DNA of 64,000 nucleotides, taken from Chitinophaga sp. YR627 (GTDB lineage: Bacteria; Bacteroidota; Bacteroidia; Chitinophagales; Chitinophagaceae). The position numbers and the translations under genes were made by a program. The stretch is taken from NCBI RefSeq assembly GCF_900114995.1, contig NZ_FOUX01000003.1, positions 1 through 64,000 on the forward strand, given 5' to 3'. Below the pieces are notes generated by a model. That model made no database searches, was not told the origin of the DNA, and was given only the letters and a program-made list of their open reading frames with translations. Positions 11,087 to 20,778 of this stretch are shown one piece after another (within the stretch, counting starts at the first letter, position 1; every line of letters starts with the position of its first letter).

Positions 11087-11791
11087 TTATTTGATGAAGA
11101 ACACCGCTCTTACTTCTGCACGTACTTTTATTTTCTTGAAAGCAGTAGGGTCTGCAACTGCATCAGCCGCCATTAAACGGGCATTAGAGAAAGCCACTGG
11201 CTGTACGTCTGCATAGTTATCAGTATTGATCTCCTGTACTTCCAGCACACCACCGATGTTGTCACCGATCGCTTCCAGCATATAAGTAGCTTTTGCTTTA
11301 GCAGCCTGTAAAGCTTTTGTTTTTACCTGTTTGCGGTAATCTTCCATTTTGCTGTGTGTATAGCTGCTGATGTTTACGCTTTCAATACCTTCGTCATCTA
11401 CACCACTCAGGATGCTGTTCACTTTATCCAGGTTGCTCAGTTTAAGACGGTATTGTTTACGCGCCATGAAATCCGGATCTTTTTTCTTTTTAGTCCACCA
11501 CTGGTCGTAGTTAGTACCAAATACATTTGCGATAGTCAGATCGCCGGAAGGGATACCAGCTTCTTTCACCGCTTTCTGTAACTGGAGTTCCAGTTTATTC
11601 ATGTCTACTTTAGTTGTTTTATTTTTAAACTCGCGGAGGGAGATATCGAGATAGATCTCATCAGGAGTGATTTCGATCTCCGCGGAGCCTGTTACTTCGA
11701 TTTTCTTAACAGGAGGCCTGTTGTCTGTCTGCTGTGCCTGACTGAAAGTTGCTACGAGTATTCCTGCCAGTAAAAACATTACCTTTTTCAT
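11087..11791 (-). CDS. SIMPL domain (DUF541) secreted protein
   Basis: A 234-residue protein with a signal peptide (MKKVMFLLAG...TFSQA). The mature part begins with IEVTGSAEIEITPDEIYLDISL, the hallmark of SIMPL/DUF541 proteins. These are periplasmic or surface proteins of poorly defined role (BP26, YggE and relatives; YggE has been tied to oxidative stress). I chose the ATG at 11791; the longer frame starting at 11914 would place 41 unlikely residues ahead of the signal peptide. It is a single gene, convergent with the SusCD operon and divergent from the lectin gene. Confidence 0.85.
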   Translation of the reverse strand: MKKVMFLLAGILVATFSQAQQTDNRPPVKKIEVTGSAEIEITPDEIYLDISLREFKNKTTKVDMNKLELQLQKAVKEAGIPSGDLTIANVFGTNYDQWWTKKKKDPDFMARKQYRLKLSNLDKVNSILSGVDDEGIESVNISSYTHSKMEDYRKQVKTKALQAAKAKATYMLEAIGDNIGGVLEVQEINTDNYADVQPVAFSNARLMAADAVADPTAFKKIKVRAEVRAVFFIK

Positions 11792-12013
11792 ACTGTTGTG
11801 ATTTGATGTTAAAATGAATATTAGTTTCCGTTGTTTGCCTATATGATGCGATAAAATATCCCGATTCCATAAAGGGGTAAAAAAATATTTTCCCAGTATA
11901 CCAGTGCTCAACACTTTATGATTAAAGATATATGGAGTATCTGCCTGTAACGTGCAAGTCGGGGATATGTTACACTGATTATTTTTTTTATTTTACTGAC
12001 ACAGTATTAGCCT

Positions 12014-13966
12014 ATGACCAGAGCATTGTTGCTTTTAGCAGGATTGTGCTGGCTTCTTTTTTTATCCCATACACCGGTACATGCTCAACTACAGACCCCA
12101 TATATATTGAATGGGGCTGCGACACAACGGACTTGTAATTGTTATGTGCTTACTGAAGATCAGGGTACTTCGAGCGGTACAGTATGGAATAAGAATAAGA
12201 TCAGCCTGAATAATTCCTTTGATTATTATTTTGATGTAAACCTGGGTTGTAAAGATGAAAACGGTGCAGATGGCATCGGTTTTATTCTGCAAACGCAGGG
12301 TACAAACCTTGGGGCCACAGGTCAGGGCATTGGCTTTCAGAATATCAGGCCTTCTCTCGGCGTTATTATAGATACCTGGCAGAACATGGATGACGGCGAC
12401 CCTTACTACGATCACGTATCCATCCAGATCAACGGAGACATATCACATAGCAGTCCTAACAACCTGGCAGGTCCTGTTACCGCGCTGGCAAACAACGATA
12501 ACATCGAGGACTGTAACTGGCATATCTTCCATGTGAAATGGAATGCGGCCACCAAAGAACTGGAGGTAAGCATGGACGACTCCCTGCGCTTAAGCATACA
12601 GAAAGACCTGGTAGCAGAGGTATTTGGTGGCGATCCGATGGTATTCTGGGGTTTTGGTGCTGCAACAGGCGGTGCATCCAATAAACAACAGTTCTGTGCG
12701 GCATTACGTCCACAGCTGGAATTTAACAGCAATCAGCTCTTCTGTGATGGCTCCGCCATTGTCTTTGCAGATAACTCAAAATCATTTGGCAGTATCACAC
12801 GCTGGCGCTGGGACTTTGGAGATGGAACAACCGCTTCTGTTCCTGATCCGCCACCACATCAATATGCCAGACCCGGCAAGTACCAGGTAAAACTCCTGAT
12901 AGAAGATAACAGCGGCTGTGTATCAGATACCATGAAACAGGATATTACCATTGGTAGTTATCCAGTCCCTGATTTCTCCTATGACTCGATTTGTACAGGC
13001 CGTACGGTTAGCATTACAGACAAAACTACCCTGGACGTAGGCACATTACGCCAATGGGTATGGGATATGGGCAACGGTACGATTGAAACCACTCAAACAC
13101 CTGTATTTAGTTACGATAACACAGGTACTTACACTGTAAAACTCCAGGTAACCAGTTCCCAGGGATGTGGAGCGGAGATCTCCAAACCTGTCAATGTCTA
13201 TCCAACACCTGCGGTTGCAGCTGCGGGAGAGAGTGTATGTATTGGTGAACCTGTTGTGTTTACAGGCACTGATTTAACACCTGCTGTTCCGCTGTCGCAA
13301 TGGTACTGGGATATGGGCAACGGACAACAACAAACAGTACAAAACATCGATTATATCTATCCGGAGGGTGGTGAATATGAGGCATCCCTACACACGCTCA
13401 GCACCAAAGGCTGCTTCTCAGATACCGCTTATATACCGATAACTATTTCCGATATCAAACTGGATCTGGGTCATGATACACTCATTGCCCGTGGTCAGCC
13501 ATTACAGTTGCACGCCGCTACCAGTGGCAATAATCTTCAGTTCAGCTGGACACCTGACAATGGACTCACTGATCCTTATGCCCCCAATCCTACAGCGATA
13601 CTGAATAATGATCAGACATACTACCTCACGGTAACCTCTCCACAGGGTTGTGTCGATATGGACACCATACATATTAAAGTATATGCCGGTCCGGATTTCT
13701 ATGTACCGACTGCATTTTCGCCCAACCATGATGGTTTAAATGATATTTTCCGGGCTATTTCTCCGGGTGTTGCAACCCTGGATTTCTTCTGTGTATGGAA
13801 CAGATGGGGACAGGAAGTATTCCGCACACAATCGCTGTCTACCGGATGGGATGGCAGCTATAAAGGACAGCAGATGCCTGCAGGAACTTATGTATGGATG
13901 ATACAGGGAACAGATTACAGAGGAAAGGTATTTAACAGAAGAGGCACGGTGACGATTGTAAGATAA
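12014..13966 (+). CDS. Secreted L-type lectin/PKD protein with type B T9SS sorting domain
   Basis: A 650-residue surface or secreted protein. Residues 1-24 are a signal peptide and about 27-232 an L-type lectin-like domain (DGIGFILQ, GVIIDTWQNMDDGDPYYDH). PKD domains lie at about 240-315, 318-397 and 400-479, each with a W-D-[FM]-G-[DN]-G core, and an Ig-like segment at 480-556. The C-terminal ~88 residues are the gliding-motility-associated CHU_C domain (VPTAFSPNHDGLNDIF, WDGSYKGQQMPAGTY, ending TIVR), which directs export by the type IX system. It probably binds a glycan and acts as an adhesin or matrix protein. It is monocistronic with a strong terminator. Confidence 0.88.
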   Translation: MTRALLLLAGLCWLLFLSHTPVHAQLQTPYILNGAATQRTCNCYVLTEDQGTSSGTVWNKNKISLNNSFDYYFDVNLGCKDENGADGIGFILQTQGTNLGATGQGIGFQNIRPSLGVIIDTWQNMDDGDPYYDHVSIQINGDISHSSPNNLAGPVTALANNDNIEDCNWHIFHVKWNAATKELEVSMDDSLRLSIQKDLVAEVFGGDPMVFWGFGAATGGASNKQQFCAALRPQLEFNSNQLFCDGSAIVFADNSKSFGSITRWRWDFGDGTTASVPDPPPHQYARPGKYQVKLLIEDNSGCVSDTMKQDITIGSYPVPDFSYDSICTGRTVSITDKTTLDVGTLRQWVWDMGNGTIETTQTPVFSYDNTGTYTVKLQVTSSQGCGAEISKPVNVYPTPAVAAAGESVCIGEPVVFTGTDLTPAVPLSQWYWDMGNGQQQTVQNIDYIYPEGGEYEASLHTLSTKGCFSDTAYIPITISDIKLDLGHDTLIARGQPLQLHAATSGNNLQFSWTPDNGLTDPYAPNPTAILNNDQTYYLTVTSPQGCVDMDTIHIKVYAGPDFYVPTAFSPNHDGLNDIFRAISPGVATLDFFCVWNRWGQEVFRTQSLSTGWDGSYKGQQMPAGTYVWMIQGTDYRGKVFNRRGTVTIVR

Positions 13967-13985
13967 TCTGCAAAATAATTAGTGT

Positions 13986-14027
13986 AAAAAAGGAAGGCGC
14001 TTCAGTATTGAAGCGCCTTCCTTTTTT
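13986..14027. terminator. Bidirectional intrinsic terminator
   Basis: A perfect 18-bp stem (13986-14003 with 14010-14027) begins with A6 and ends with T6, so it can end transcripts from both sides. It lies between the convergent lectin gene and mfd. Confidence 0.9.
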
Positions 14028-14043
14028 ACAGATGTATGCGTTA

Positions 14044-17000
14044 TTACTTTTCGTTTCTTGCTTCTTCCATATTCTTCAGAAAATCATACAGATCACTCAT
14101 CGTCGCGATCTTATCTGCCACCAGCATAAAGTTCTTTCCTACCTGTCTGAGTTTCGCATTGTTCACTCTCGTTTGCAGATAAGTGAGAATGTGATTGAAG
14201 GTAGGAGATTCGAAGTATGGAGAATCAGGATTGTTGATGAAATAGCAACGTAATTTTTCCTCTTTCAGCATCATTTTTTCGAAGCCTAATTTGATCGCCA
14301 TCCAACGGCAACGGATCATACAGAACAGGTCTTTTACCGGCTCCGGAACAGGTCCGAAACGGTCCTGCATTTCTACTTCGAATGCCTGGAGTTTGCTTTC
14401 AAGCGTGATATTATCGAGCTCCTGGTAGAGGTTCAGACGTTCCTGTATACTTTCCACATAACTATCAGGGATCAGGATCTCCAGATCAGTATCAATGGTA
14501 CAGTCACTAACGAAGTCTTTCTTCTCTTCCAGCTGATCTTTAAAGAGCTCACGGAACTCGTTCTGCTTCAATTCACGGATCGCTTCATCCAGGATCTTCT
14601 GATACATATCAAAGCCTATCTCTGCCATGAATCCGCTTTGTTCTCCACCTAAGAGGTTACCAGCACCGCGGATATCAAGGTCACGCATAGCGATCTGGAA
14701 TCCACTACCCAGCTCACTATGCTGTTCCAGTGTCTGCAGACGTTTGCGGCTATCGCCGGGCAGTGTACTGATAGGAGGCGCCAGCAGATAACAGAATGCT
14801 TTTTTATTACTACGACCTACACGTCCACGCAACTGATGCAGATCACTCAATCCAAAGTGATGTGCATTGTTGATGATGATCGTATTGGCATTTGGAATGT
14901 CCACGCCGCTTTCCACGATATTGGTACATACCAGTACATCGTATTTACGATCGATAAAGTCGAGGATCACTTCTTCCAGCTGATGACCTTCCATCTGACC
15001 ATGTGCAGTTGCAACAGACAGATCGGGACAAAGACCTTTGATCAGACTGCTCATTTCACCCAAACCTTTCACACGATTGTATACAAAGTATACCTGTCCG
15101 CCACGTTCTGTTTCGTAATAAATTGCATCACGTATCAGGTCATGATCAAAGACATGTACTTCTGTTTCTATCGGCTGTCTGTTAGGAGGAGGTGTATTGA
15201 TCACAGACAGGTCTCTTGCACCCATTAATGAGAACTGCAATGTTCTCGGTATAGGTGTTGCCGTTAGTGTCAGCGTATCTACGTTTATTTTCAGCTGCTT
15301 CAGCTTTTCTTTTGCAGCTACACCAAATTTCTGTTCTTCATCGACCACCATTACGCCGAGGTCTTTGAACTTCACATCTTTACTCAGCAGTGCATGTGTA
15401 CCGATGATAATATCGATCTTTCCTTCTGCCAGTCGTTGTAGTGTTTCCTTCTTTTCTTTCGCCGATTTAAAACGGTTCAGATAGTCTACTGTACAAGGGA
15501 AGTCTTTCAGACGTTCAGAGAAGGTCTTGTAGTGCTGGAATGCAAGAATGGTGGTAGGTACCAGTACGGCAGCCTGCTTACCATCAACAATAGATTTAAA
15601 TGCAGCACGTACCGCAATCTCTGTCTTACCAAAACCAACATCACCACAAACAAGACGATCCATCGGAGCGGGCGACTGCATATCACGTTTTACGTCAGCA
15701 GTTGCTTTACTCTGATCAGGAGTATCTTCGTATAGGAAGGATGCTTCCAGCTCTGTCTGCAGATAGGTATCCGGCGAGTGAGGGAACCCGGTCTGGGCCT
15801 TACGCGCAGCATATAACTGGATCAGATCTTTCGCAATATCCTTAACCTGTGTTTTGGCTTTTTCTTTCAGCTTATCCCAGGCATCACTACCGAGTTTATT
15901 CACACGCGGTTCAACACCTTCCTTACCGGAATACTTGCTGATCTTATGCAGGGAGTTGATGTTTACATACAAGAGGTCATTGTTCTTGTAGATAATACGG
16001 ATCGCCTCCTGCATTTTACCACCTACTTCGATCTTCTGCAAACCACTATACACACCTACACCATGATCGATATGCGTCACAAAATCACCTGCCTGTAATT
16101 CACGCAGGGTTTTCATGGTAATCGCCTTGTTCTTGTTGTAGGCCTGTTTAACCTTGTATTTATGATAACGCTGGAAGATCTGGTGGTCAGTATAACATAC
16201 CAGTTTCAGCGAGTGATCAATAAAGCCGTGGCTGACAGGGGAGGGGATCGGGAAGAAGGTAAAATCAGCTTTCAGGTCTTCAAAAATGCTACGCAGCCTT
16301 TCCAGCTGACGGGCATTTTCTGCGAAGATGAAAAGGGTGTATTTATTCTTGTTGTGTGCGTCTAGGTCTTTGATCAGCATCTCAAACTGTCTGTTAAAGA
16401 CAGGTTGTTCCTGTGTCTCAAAGTTCAGCGGTGTAAAAGAACGATTGGTGTCTTCCCACCACTGGCGATTGCCGAATATGATACAGTGTCTGCGTAGCAG
16501 GTACTGCATCATTGCATGTGCCTTGACAAAATCAGCTTCTGAAAGAGCAATGGTATCATCATCACCTACCTTCACCTGTTGTCCTGTTTGCAGAAAAGCA
16601 TCCAGTTTTTCTTCCAGTTGCAGGATCACATCCTGTACATAACCAGGGTCCTTCATCCAGACGATGGTATTTTCAGGCAGGAAATCCAGCAGGGAGGCTT
16701 TCTCGTGTTTCAGCCCCTGTGTATCCATATTGGCGATCAGCGTTACCTGATTGAGCTTCCGTTCACTCAGCTGACTTTCCGGATCAAACAGACGGATAGA
16801 ATCGATATCTTCTCCAAACAGTTCAATACGGTAAGGCTTTTCATTACCAAACGAGTAGATATCGAGGATACCACCACGCAGGGCATACTGTCCCGGTTCA
16901 TACACAAAGTCAGTGAACTCAAAGCCCCAGCTTACGAGTTTGTTCAGCAGGTCATCCACTTTCAGTACGTCACCTACTTTTAGCTGCACCATGTTGCCGG

Positions 17001-17424
17001 TATAGGCAACAGAAGCAGCTACTTTTTCCCAGAGTGCTTCCGGGTAGGTAACTAATACTTTCTTGTGTACCGCATTACCGGAGAACTTCATCAGTGCCTC
17101 CGTGCGCAGCATACTATGACTACTGTTGATCTCGTTGAAGAAGCCGGCCTTTTTAAAGGAGTCCGGGAAGTAGAAGATGTCCAGCCCCTGGGTGATTGAC
17201 TCCAGGTCATTATGGAAATAGGCCGCCTCTTCTCTGTCATTGAGAATGAAAAGATGGTTAACGGAATTGGCCAATTCCCAAGCTCCCGCAGCTACGAATG
17301 TGGTGGCACTTCCTGTTAATCCTGTTAATTGAAAATACTGTGGATCGGACAAATGTATCCCTTTCACCAGCTGTTGCAGGCGGGAATCTCGCTGGTACAG
17401 TTGTAAAACAGCCTGTATATTCAT
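14044..17424 (-). CDS. mfd: Transcription-repair coupling factor Mfd
   Basis: A 1126-residue superfamily 2 translocase that removes stalled RNA polymerase and recruits UvrABC. The N-terminal UvrB-homology region (GLTGSATTFVAAGAW, GGILDIYSFG) is followed by the CarD-like RNA-polymerase interaction domain (LQAGDFVTHIDHGVGVYSGLQ). The motor has Walker A CGDVGFGKTE and the DEEQ box in VVDEEQKFGV. The RecG-like motif (VVESGVDIPNANTIIINNAH, QLRGRVGRS) and the C-terminal TRCF domain follow. Length is normal. A -7 box ends 8 bases before the ATG, suggesting a leaderless message. It is a single gene with a bidirectional terminator downstream. Confidence 0.97.
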   Translation of the reverse strand: MNIQAVLQLYQRDSRLQQLVKGIHLSDPQYFQLTGLTGSATTFVAAGAWELANSVNHLFILNDREEAAYFHNDLESITQGLDIFYFPDSFKKAGFFNEINSSHSMLRTEALMKFSGNAVHKKVLVTYPEALWEKVAASVAYTGNMVQLKVGDVLKVDDLLNKLVSWGFEFTDFVYEPGQYALRGGILDIYSFGNEKPYRIELFGEDIDSIRLFDPESQLSERKLNQVTLIANMDTQGLKHEKASLLDFLPENTIVWMKDPGYVQDVILQLEEKLDAFLQTGQQVKVGDDDTIALSEADFVKAHAMMQYLLRRHCIIFGNRQWWEDTNRSFTPLNFETQEQPVFNRQFEMLIKDLDAHNKNKYTLFIFAENARQLERLRSIFEDLKADFTFFPIPSPVSHGFIDHSLKLVCYTDHQIFQRYHKYKVKQAYNKNKAITMKTLRELQAGDFVTHIDHGVGVYSGLQKIEVGGKMQEAIRIIYKNNDLLYVNINSLHKISKYSGKEGVEPRVNKLGSDAWDKLKEKAKTQVKDIAKDLIQLYAARKAQTGFPHSPDTYLQTELEASFLYEDTPDQSKATADVKRDMQSPAPMDRLVCGDVGFGKTEIAVRAAFKSIVDGKQAAVLVPTTILAFQHYKTFSERLKDFPCTVDYLNRFKSAKEKKETLQRLAEGKIDIIIGTHALLSKDVKFKDLGVMVVDEEQKFGVAAKEKLKQLKINVDTLTLTATPIPRTLQFSLMGARDLSVINTPPPNRQPIETEVHVFDHDLIRDAIYYETERGGQVYFVYNRVKGLGEMSSLIKGLCPDLSVATAHGQMEGHQLEEVILDFIDRKYDVLVCTNIVESGVDIPNANTIIINNAHHFGLSDLHQLRGRVGRSNKKAFCYLLAPPISTLPGDSRKRLQTLEQHSELGSGFQIAMRDLDIRGAGNLLGGEQSGFMAEIGFDMYQKILDEAIRELKQNEFRELFKDQLEEKKDFVSDCTIDTDLEILIPDSYVESIQERLNLYQELDNITLESKLQAFEVEMQDRFGPVPEPVKDLFCMIRCRWMAIKLGFEKMMLKEEKLRCYFINNPDSPYFESPTFNHILTYLQTRVNNAKLRQVGKNFMLVADKIATMSDLYDFLKNMEEARNEK

Positions 17425-17432
17425 GAGGGTTG

Positions 17433-17440
17433 CAAAGATA
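17433..17440 (-). promoter_or_regulatory. -7 promoter box of mfd
   Basis: Minus-strand TATCTTTG matches TAnnTTTG. Only 8 bases separate it from the mfd ATG, so transcription should begin at or within a few bases of the start codon. Confidence 0.55.
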
Positions 17441-17537
17441 CGGAATTACTGTTATCAGTCCATAAATGGTATACCAGATCGGGGCGACCGCCTACGGACT
17501 AAATTCATTATATTTAGTATAAATAAATTCCACACAA

Positions 17538-18257
17538 ATGGCGGACCAATGGCATAAGGGACTGGTGACCCGTATCGTACAGGAAACCCATAATACACGC
17601 AGATTCTGGATACAGATCCCCGAGCTGGAGCGCTTCAGCTTTAAAGCCGGGCAGTTTGTCACCCTCGATCTTCCCATACACGAACAAAAAAACAAACGCT
17701 GGCGCAGCTACTCCATTGCCTCCCCACCGGATGAGACCAATACCATCGAACTGGTGATCGTATTACTGGAAGGAGGAGCAGGGACTAACTATCTCTTCAA
17801 CCACATCAAAGAGGGGAGTGAACTGATCCTGAAAGGGCCATTGGGGCATTTTGTACTGCCCGAACAACTGGACAAAGACCTGTTTTTCATCTGTACAGGC
17901 ACCGGCATTGCTCCTTTCAGGGCTATGGCGCAGTATATAAAGGCACACGACCTGCCACATCCCCCTATTCATCTTATCTATGGGTGCCGGCAGCAATGCG
18001 ACCTGCTGTATGCATCAGAGATGTGGGAGCTGGAGAAAGAATTAACAGATTTTCATTATACGCCTACACTGTCCAGGGATGACGACAAATGGACCGGCAG
18101 GAAAGGTTATGTGCATCTTATTTATGAGGAACTGGCCCAACATCAGCCGGCGCATTTCTTTCTGTGTGGCTGGAAAAACATGATCGATGAGGCCAAACAC
18201 CGTATCCTGGCACTGGGTTATGACAAACATGACATTCACCAGGAGTTATATGGCTAA
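17538..18257 (+). CDS. Ferredoxin/flavodoxin-NADP(+) reductase-like FAD protein
   Basis: A 239-residue oxidoreductase of the ferredoxin-NADP reductase fold that would pass electrons between NAD(P)H and a carrier through FAD. The FAD domain has the R-x-Y-S flavin motif (RSYS, 56-59). The nucleotide domain has CTGTGIAPFR (119-128) and CGWKNMIDEA near the C-terminus, and the protein ends QELYG. No 2Fe-2S domain is fused. It is divergent from mfd and ends at a bidirectional terminator shared with glyS, so its redox partner is not shown by context. Confidence 0.85.
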   Translation: MADQWHKGLVTRIVQETHNTRRFWIQIPELERFSFKAGQFVTLDLPIHEQKNKRWRSYSIASPPDETNTIELVIVLLEGGAGTNYLFNHIKEGSELILKGPLGHFVLPEQLDKDLFFICTGTGIAPFRAMAQYIKAHDLPHPPIHLIYGCRQQCDLLYASEMWELEKELTDFHYTPTLSRDDDKWTGRKGYVHLIYEELAQHQPAHFFLCGWKNMIDEAKHRILALGYDKHDIHQELYG

Positions 18258-18275
18258 AAGATATACTACAATAAA

Positions 18276-18303
18276 AAAGGCCGCATCCCAGGATGCGGCC
18301 TTT
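18276..18303. terminator. Bidirectional intrinsic terminator
   Basis: A perfect 13-bp stem (AAAGGCCGCATCC, 18276-18288, with 18291-18303) has a 2-base spacer. It is flanked by A-rich sequence on the left and TTTCTATAAT on the right, between the convergent reductase gene and glyS. Confidence 0.85.
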
Positions 18304-18323
18304 CTATAATTTATACTTATTTT

Positions 18324-19754
18324 CTATTCGTTGATCTTATTCAGCACGAGTTCTTTCACCTTGTCCATTGGGATTCTTTCCTGCTCCATGCTATCGCGAT
18401 GACGGATAGTAACAGTGCCATCCTCTTTGGTCTGGTGGTCGATCGTTATACAGAATGGCGTACCGATAGCATCCTGACGACGATAACGTCTACCGATAGC
18501 ATCTTTCTCCTCATAGAAGCAATGGAAAGCTGATTTACACTTATCCATCAGTTCTTTGGCGATTTCCGGCAGACCGTCTTTCTTGGTCAGCGGGAAGATG
18601 GCCAGTTTTACAGGAGCCAGCTTCGCAGGCAGTTTCATTACAACACGGCTATCTTCTTTGCCATCTTTCGTAAGATCTTCCTCAACATAAGCATCACAGA
18701 TCGTTAACAGGAACATACGATCCAGACCGATAGAGGTTTCTATCACGTATGGAATATAGTTCTGGTTAATTTCTGTATCGAAATACTGCATTTTCTTTCT
18801 GCTGAACTCCTGATGTCTGCTCAGATCATGGTCAGTACGGCTGTGAATACCTTCTACCTCTTTGAAACCGATAGGGAATTCATATTCGATATCTTCTGCT
18901 GCGTCAGCGTAGAAAGCCAGTTTATCATGTACATGGAATCTGTACTTATCCGGATCAATACCCAGGCTCTTATGCCATTTCAGACGCTCTTCCTTCCAGT
19001 AGGCGAACCATTCTTTCTGGGTGCCAGGGCGTACGAAGAACTGCATTTCCATCTGCTCAAATTCACGCATACGGAAGATGAACTGACGAGCTACGATCTC
19101 ATTACGGAAAGCCTTACCCACCTGCGCGATACCAAAAGGTATCTTCATACGGCCGGTTTTCTGTACGTTCAGGAAGTTTACGAAAATACCCTGTGCGGTT
19201 TCCGGACGCAGGTAAATTTCGCTTGCTTCGTCGGTTACGCTACCCAACTGAGTGGAGAACATCAGGTTGAACTGACGAACATCTGTCCAGTTAGCAGTTT
19301 TGCTAACAGCACATTGGATATTATAAGTTTCAATGAGTGTTTTTAAACCAGCCAGATCATCTGCTGCCAGCAATTCGTTCATTTTGCTGATCAGCACTTC
19401 TCCGTTGCCTTCAGGCAGGGTTTCAGCATGCGCTTCTATCAGATGGTCTACGCGATAGCGCTTTTTGCTGTCTTTGTTATCGATCATCGGATCACTGAAC
19501 CCATCTACGTGTCCGGAAGCTTTCCAGATAGTAGGGTGCATGAAAATAGCAGAGTCAATCCCCACGATATTCTCGTGCATCTGAGTCATACTTTTCCACC
19601 AGTAATCGCGGATATTCTTCTTCAACTGTGCTCCGTTCTGGCCATAGTCATAGACTGCACTTAAGCCGTCATATATTTCACTGGACTGGAATACGAAGCC
19701 GTATTCTTTACAATGCGAGATAATCGCCTGGAATTTGTTCTGATCTGTAGCCAT
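18324..19754 (-). CDS. glyS: Glycyl-tRNA synthetase, class II dimeric type
   Basis: A 476-residue enzyme that charges tRNA-Gly. It is the single-chain (alpha2) type rather than the split alpha/beta type of many other bacteria. Class II motifs are visible: GFVFQSSEIYDG and the WW-x-SMT region at the N-terminus, RPETAQGIFVNF, the motif-2-like FRNEI...FRMREFEQMEMQFF, and motif 3 in ETSIGLDRMFL. The C-terminal anticodon-binding domain (LAPVKLAIFPL) ends at a terminator. A -7 box sits 7 bases before the ATG. yihY ends 44 bases upstream, but the box suggests independent expression. Confidence 0.96.
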   Translation of the reverse strand: MATDQNKFQAIISHCKEYGFVFQSSEIYDGLSAVYDYGQNGAQLKKNIRDYWWKSMTQMHENIVGIDSAIFMHPTIWKASGHVDGFSDPMIDNKDSKKRYRVDHLIEAHAETLPEGNGEVLISKMNELLAADDLAGLKTLIETYNIQCAVSKTANWTDVRQFNLMFSTQLGSVTDEASEIYLRPETAQGIFVNFLNVQKTGRMKIPFGIAQVGKAFRNEIVARQFIFRMREFEQMEMQFFVRPGTQKEWFAYWKEERLKWHKSLGIDPDKYRFHVHDKLAFYADAAEDIEYEFPIGFKEVEGIHSRTDHDLSRHQEFSRKKMQYFDTEINQNYIPYVIETSIGLDRMFLLTICDAYVEEDLTKDGKEDSRVVMKLPAKLAPVKLAIFPLTKKDGLPEIAKELMDKCKSAFHCFYEEKDAIGRRYRRQDAIGTPFCITIDHQTKEDGTVTIRHRDSMEQERIPMDKVKELVLNKINE

Positions 19755-19761
19755 AGTGGCG

Positions 19762-19769
19762 CAAATATA
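19762..19769 (-). promoter_or_regulatory. -7 promoter box of glyS
   Basis: Minus-strand TATATTTG fits TAnnTTTG and lies 7 bases before the ATG, predicting a leaderless or nearly leaderless transcript. Confidence 0.5.
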
Positions 19770-19798
19770 ATAAGGGTTTTCGGAATTAAAGGAGCCTG

Positions 19799-20752
19799 TT
19801 ATTTACCTTTTTCATTGGTCACAGGGGCTGTTACCGGCAATTCATCCGTCTCTACCGGCACTTCCTTCACGTACACTGCATATTCATTGGGCCTGATCTT
19901 TCCCCCGAAATGCTGGACATACACCTGGGTAAATTCAGCCCCAAAATACAGGATTATCGCCGAATAATAGACCCAGAGCAGGATAATGACAATAGACCCC
20001 GCGGCCCCGTAGGCAGTCCCGACCTTACTGGAACCCAGATACATGCCAATGGCGAATTTCCCGATCATAAACAGGATGGCGGTTGTCACAGCCCCTACGA
20101 TCACATGTTTCCACCTTATTTTGGCGTCAGGCAGCACCTTGAAGATGATGGCAAAGAGGGTACTGATGATCACAAAGGTCAGTGCCAGGTTGATAATGTA
20201 TACCAACACCATGGTCACCTGTGGGAACAGGGTAGCCAGTTGTTGACTGAACAGTTCTATGATACCGTTCATCGCCAGGGACACCATCAGAATGAATCCG
20301 AGGCTGACCACCATGGAGAAGGACAGTAAACGGTTAAGCAGCATTTTCAGCAGACCGTTTTTAGGTTTAGCCTTCAGCTGCCAGATAAAGTTAATAGAGT
20401 CCTGGATTTCACCAAATACACTGGTGGCACCAATGATCAGGGTCACAATCCCGATTACTGTAGCCACGGTAGAGTCTCCGGAAAGTGCCGCATTTTTGAT
20501 CATCTGCTGGATCTGGAGAGCCGCCTCATTACCAACCATATCATTGATCTGTCCGTATACACTGCCCTCAATGGCTTCCTTTCCCAGGAATACATCACAT
20601 AAAGTGATGATCACAATGAGCATCGGCGCAATGGAAAAGATAGTGTAATAGGATAATGCCGCACTGAGCTTGAGCACCTTATCATCCATAAAGTCATTGA
20701 CAGTCTGCTTCAGGATCTGCCAGTAGGTTATTACTATAGCCGGGATCTTCAT
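19799..20752 (-). CDS. YihY/virulence factor BrkB family membrane protein
   Basis: A 317-residue inner-membrane protein with about six membrane helices. The family signature is at the start (KLSAALSYYTIFSIAPMLIVII, around residues 27-48), and GAAGSIVIILLWVYYSAIILYFGAEFTQVY is at the end. The old name RNase BN for this family is wrong; its role is not settled (transport or envelope integrity have been proposed). It follows the MazG-like gene by 26 bases and appears to close the operon of 453-aa membrane protein, dtd, mazG-like and yihY. Confidence 0.88.
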   Translation of the reverse strand: MKIPAIVITYWQILKQTVNDFMDDKVLKLSAALSYYTIFSIAPMLIVIITLCDVFLGKEAIEGSVYGQINDMVGNEAALQIQQMIKNAALSGDSTVATVIGIVTLIIGATSVFGEIQDSINFIWQLKAKPKNGLLKMLLNRLLSFSMVVSLGFILMVSLAMNGIIELFSQQLATLFPQVTMVLVYIINLALTFVIISTLFAIIFKVLPDAKIRWKHVIVGAVTTAILFMIGKFAIGMYLGSSKVGTAYGAAGSIVIILLWVYYSAIILYFGAEFTQVYVQHFGGKIRPNEYAVYVKEVPVETDELPVTAPVTNEKGK

Positions 20753-20778
20753 ATGATTGCTTTAACAAAAAACCTGCC

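Noticed and set aside
11792-11914. 41-codon N-terminal extension of the SIMPL-domain protein
   Set aside because: The signal peptide starts at the ATG at 11791; residues ahead of it have no coding character.
14719-15228. 169-codon open frame on the plus strand
   Set aside because: It lies wholly opposite mfd, whose helicase motifs are intact there; the Cys/His/Thr-rich translation is typical of an antisense shadow.
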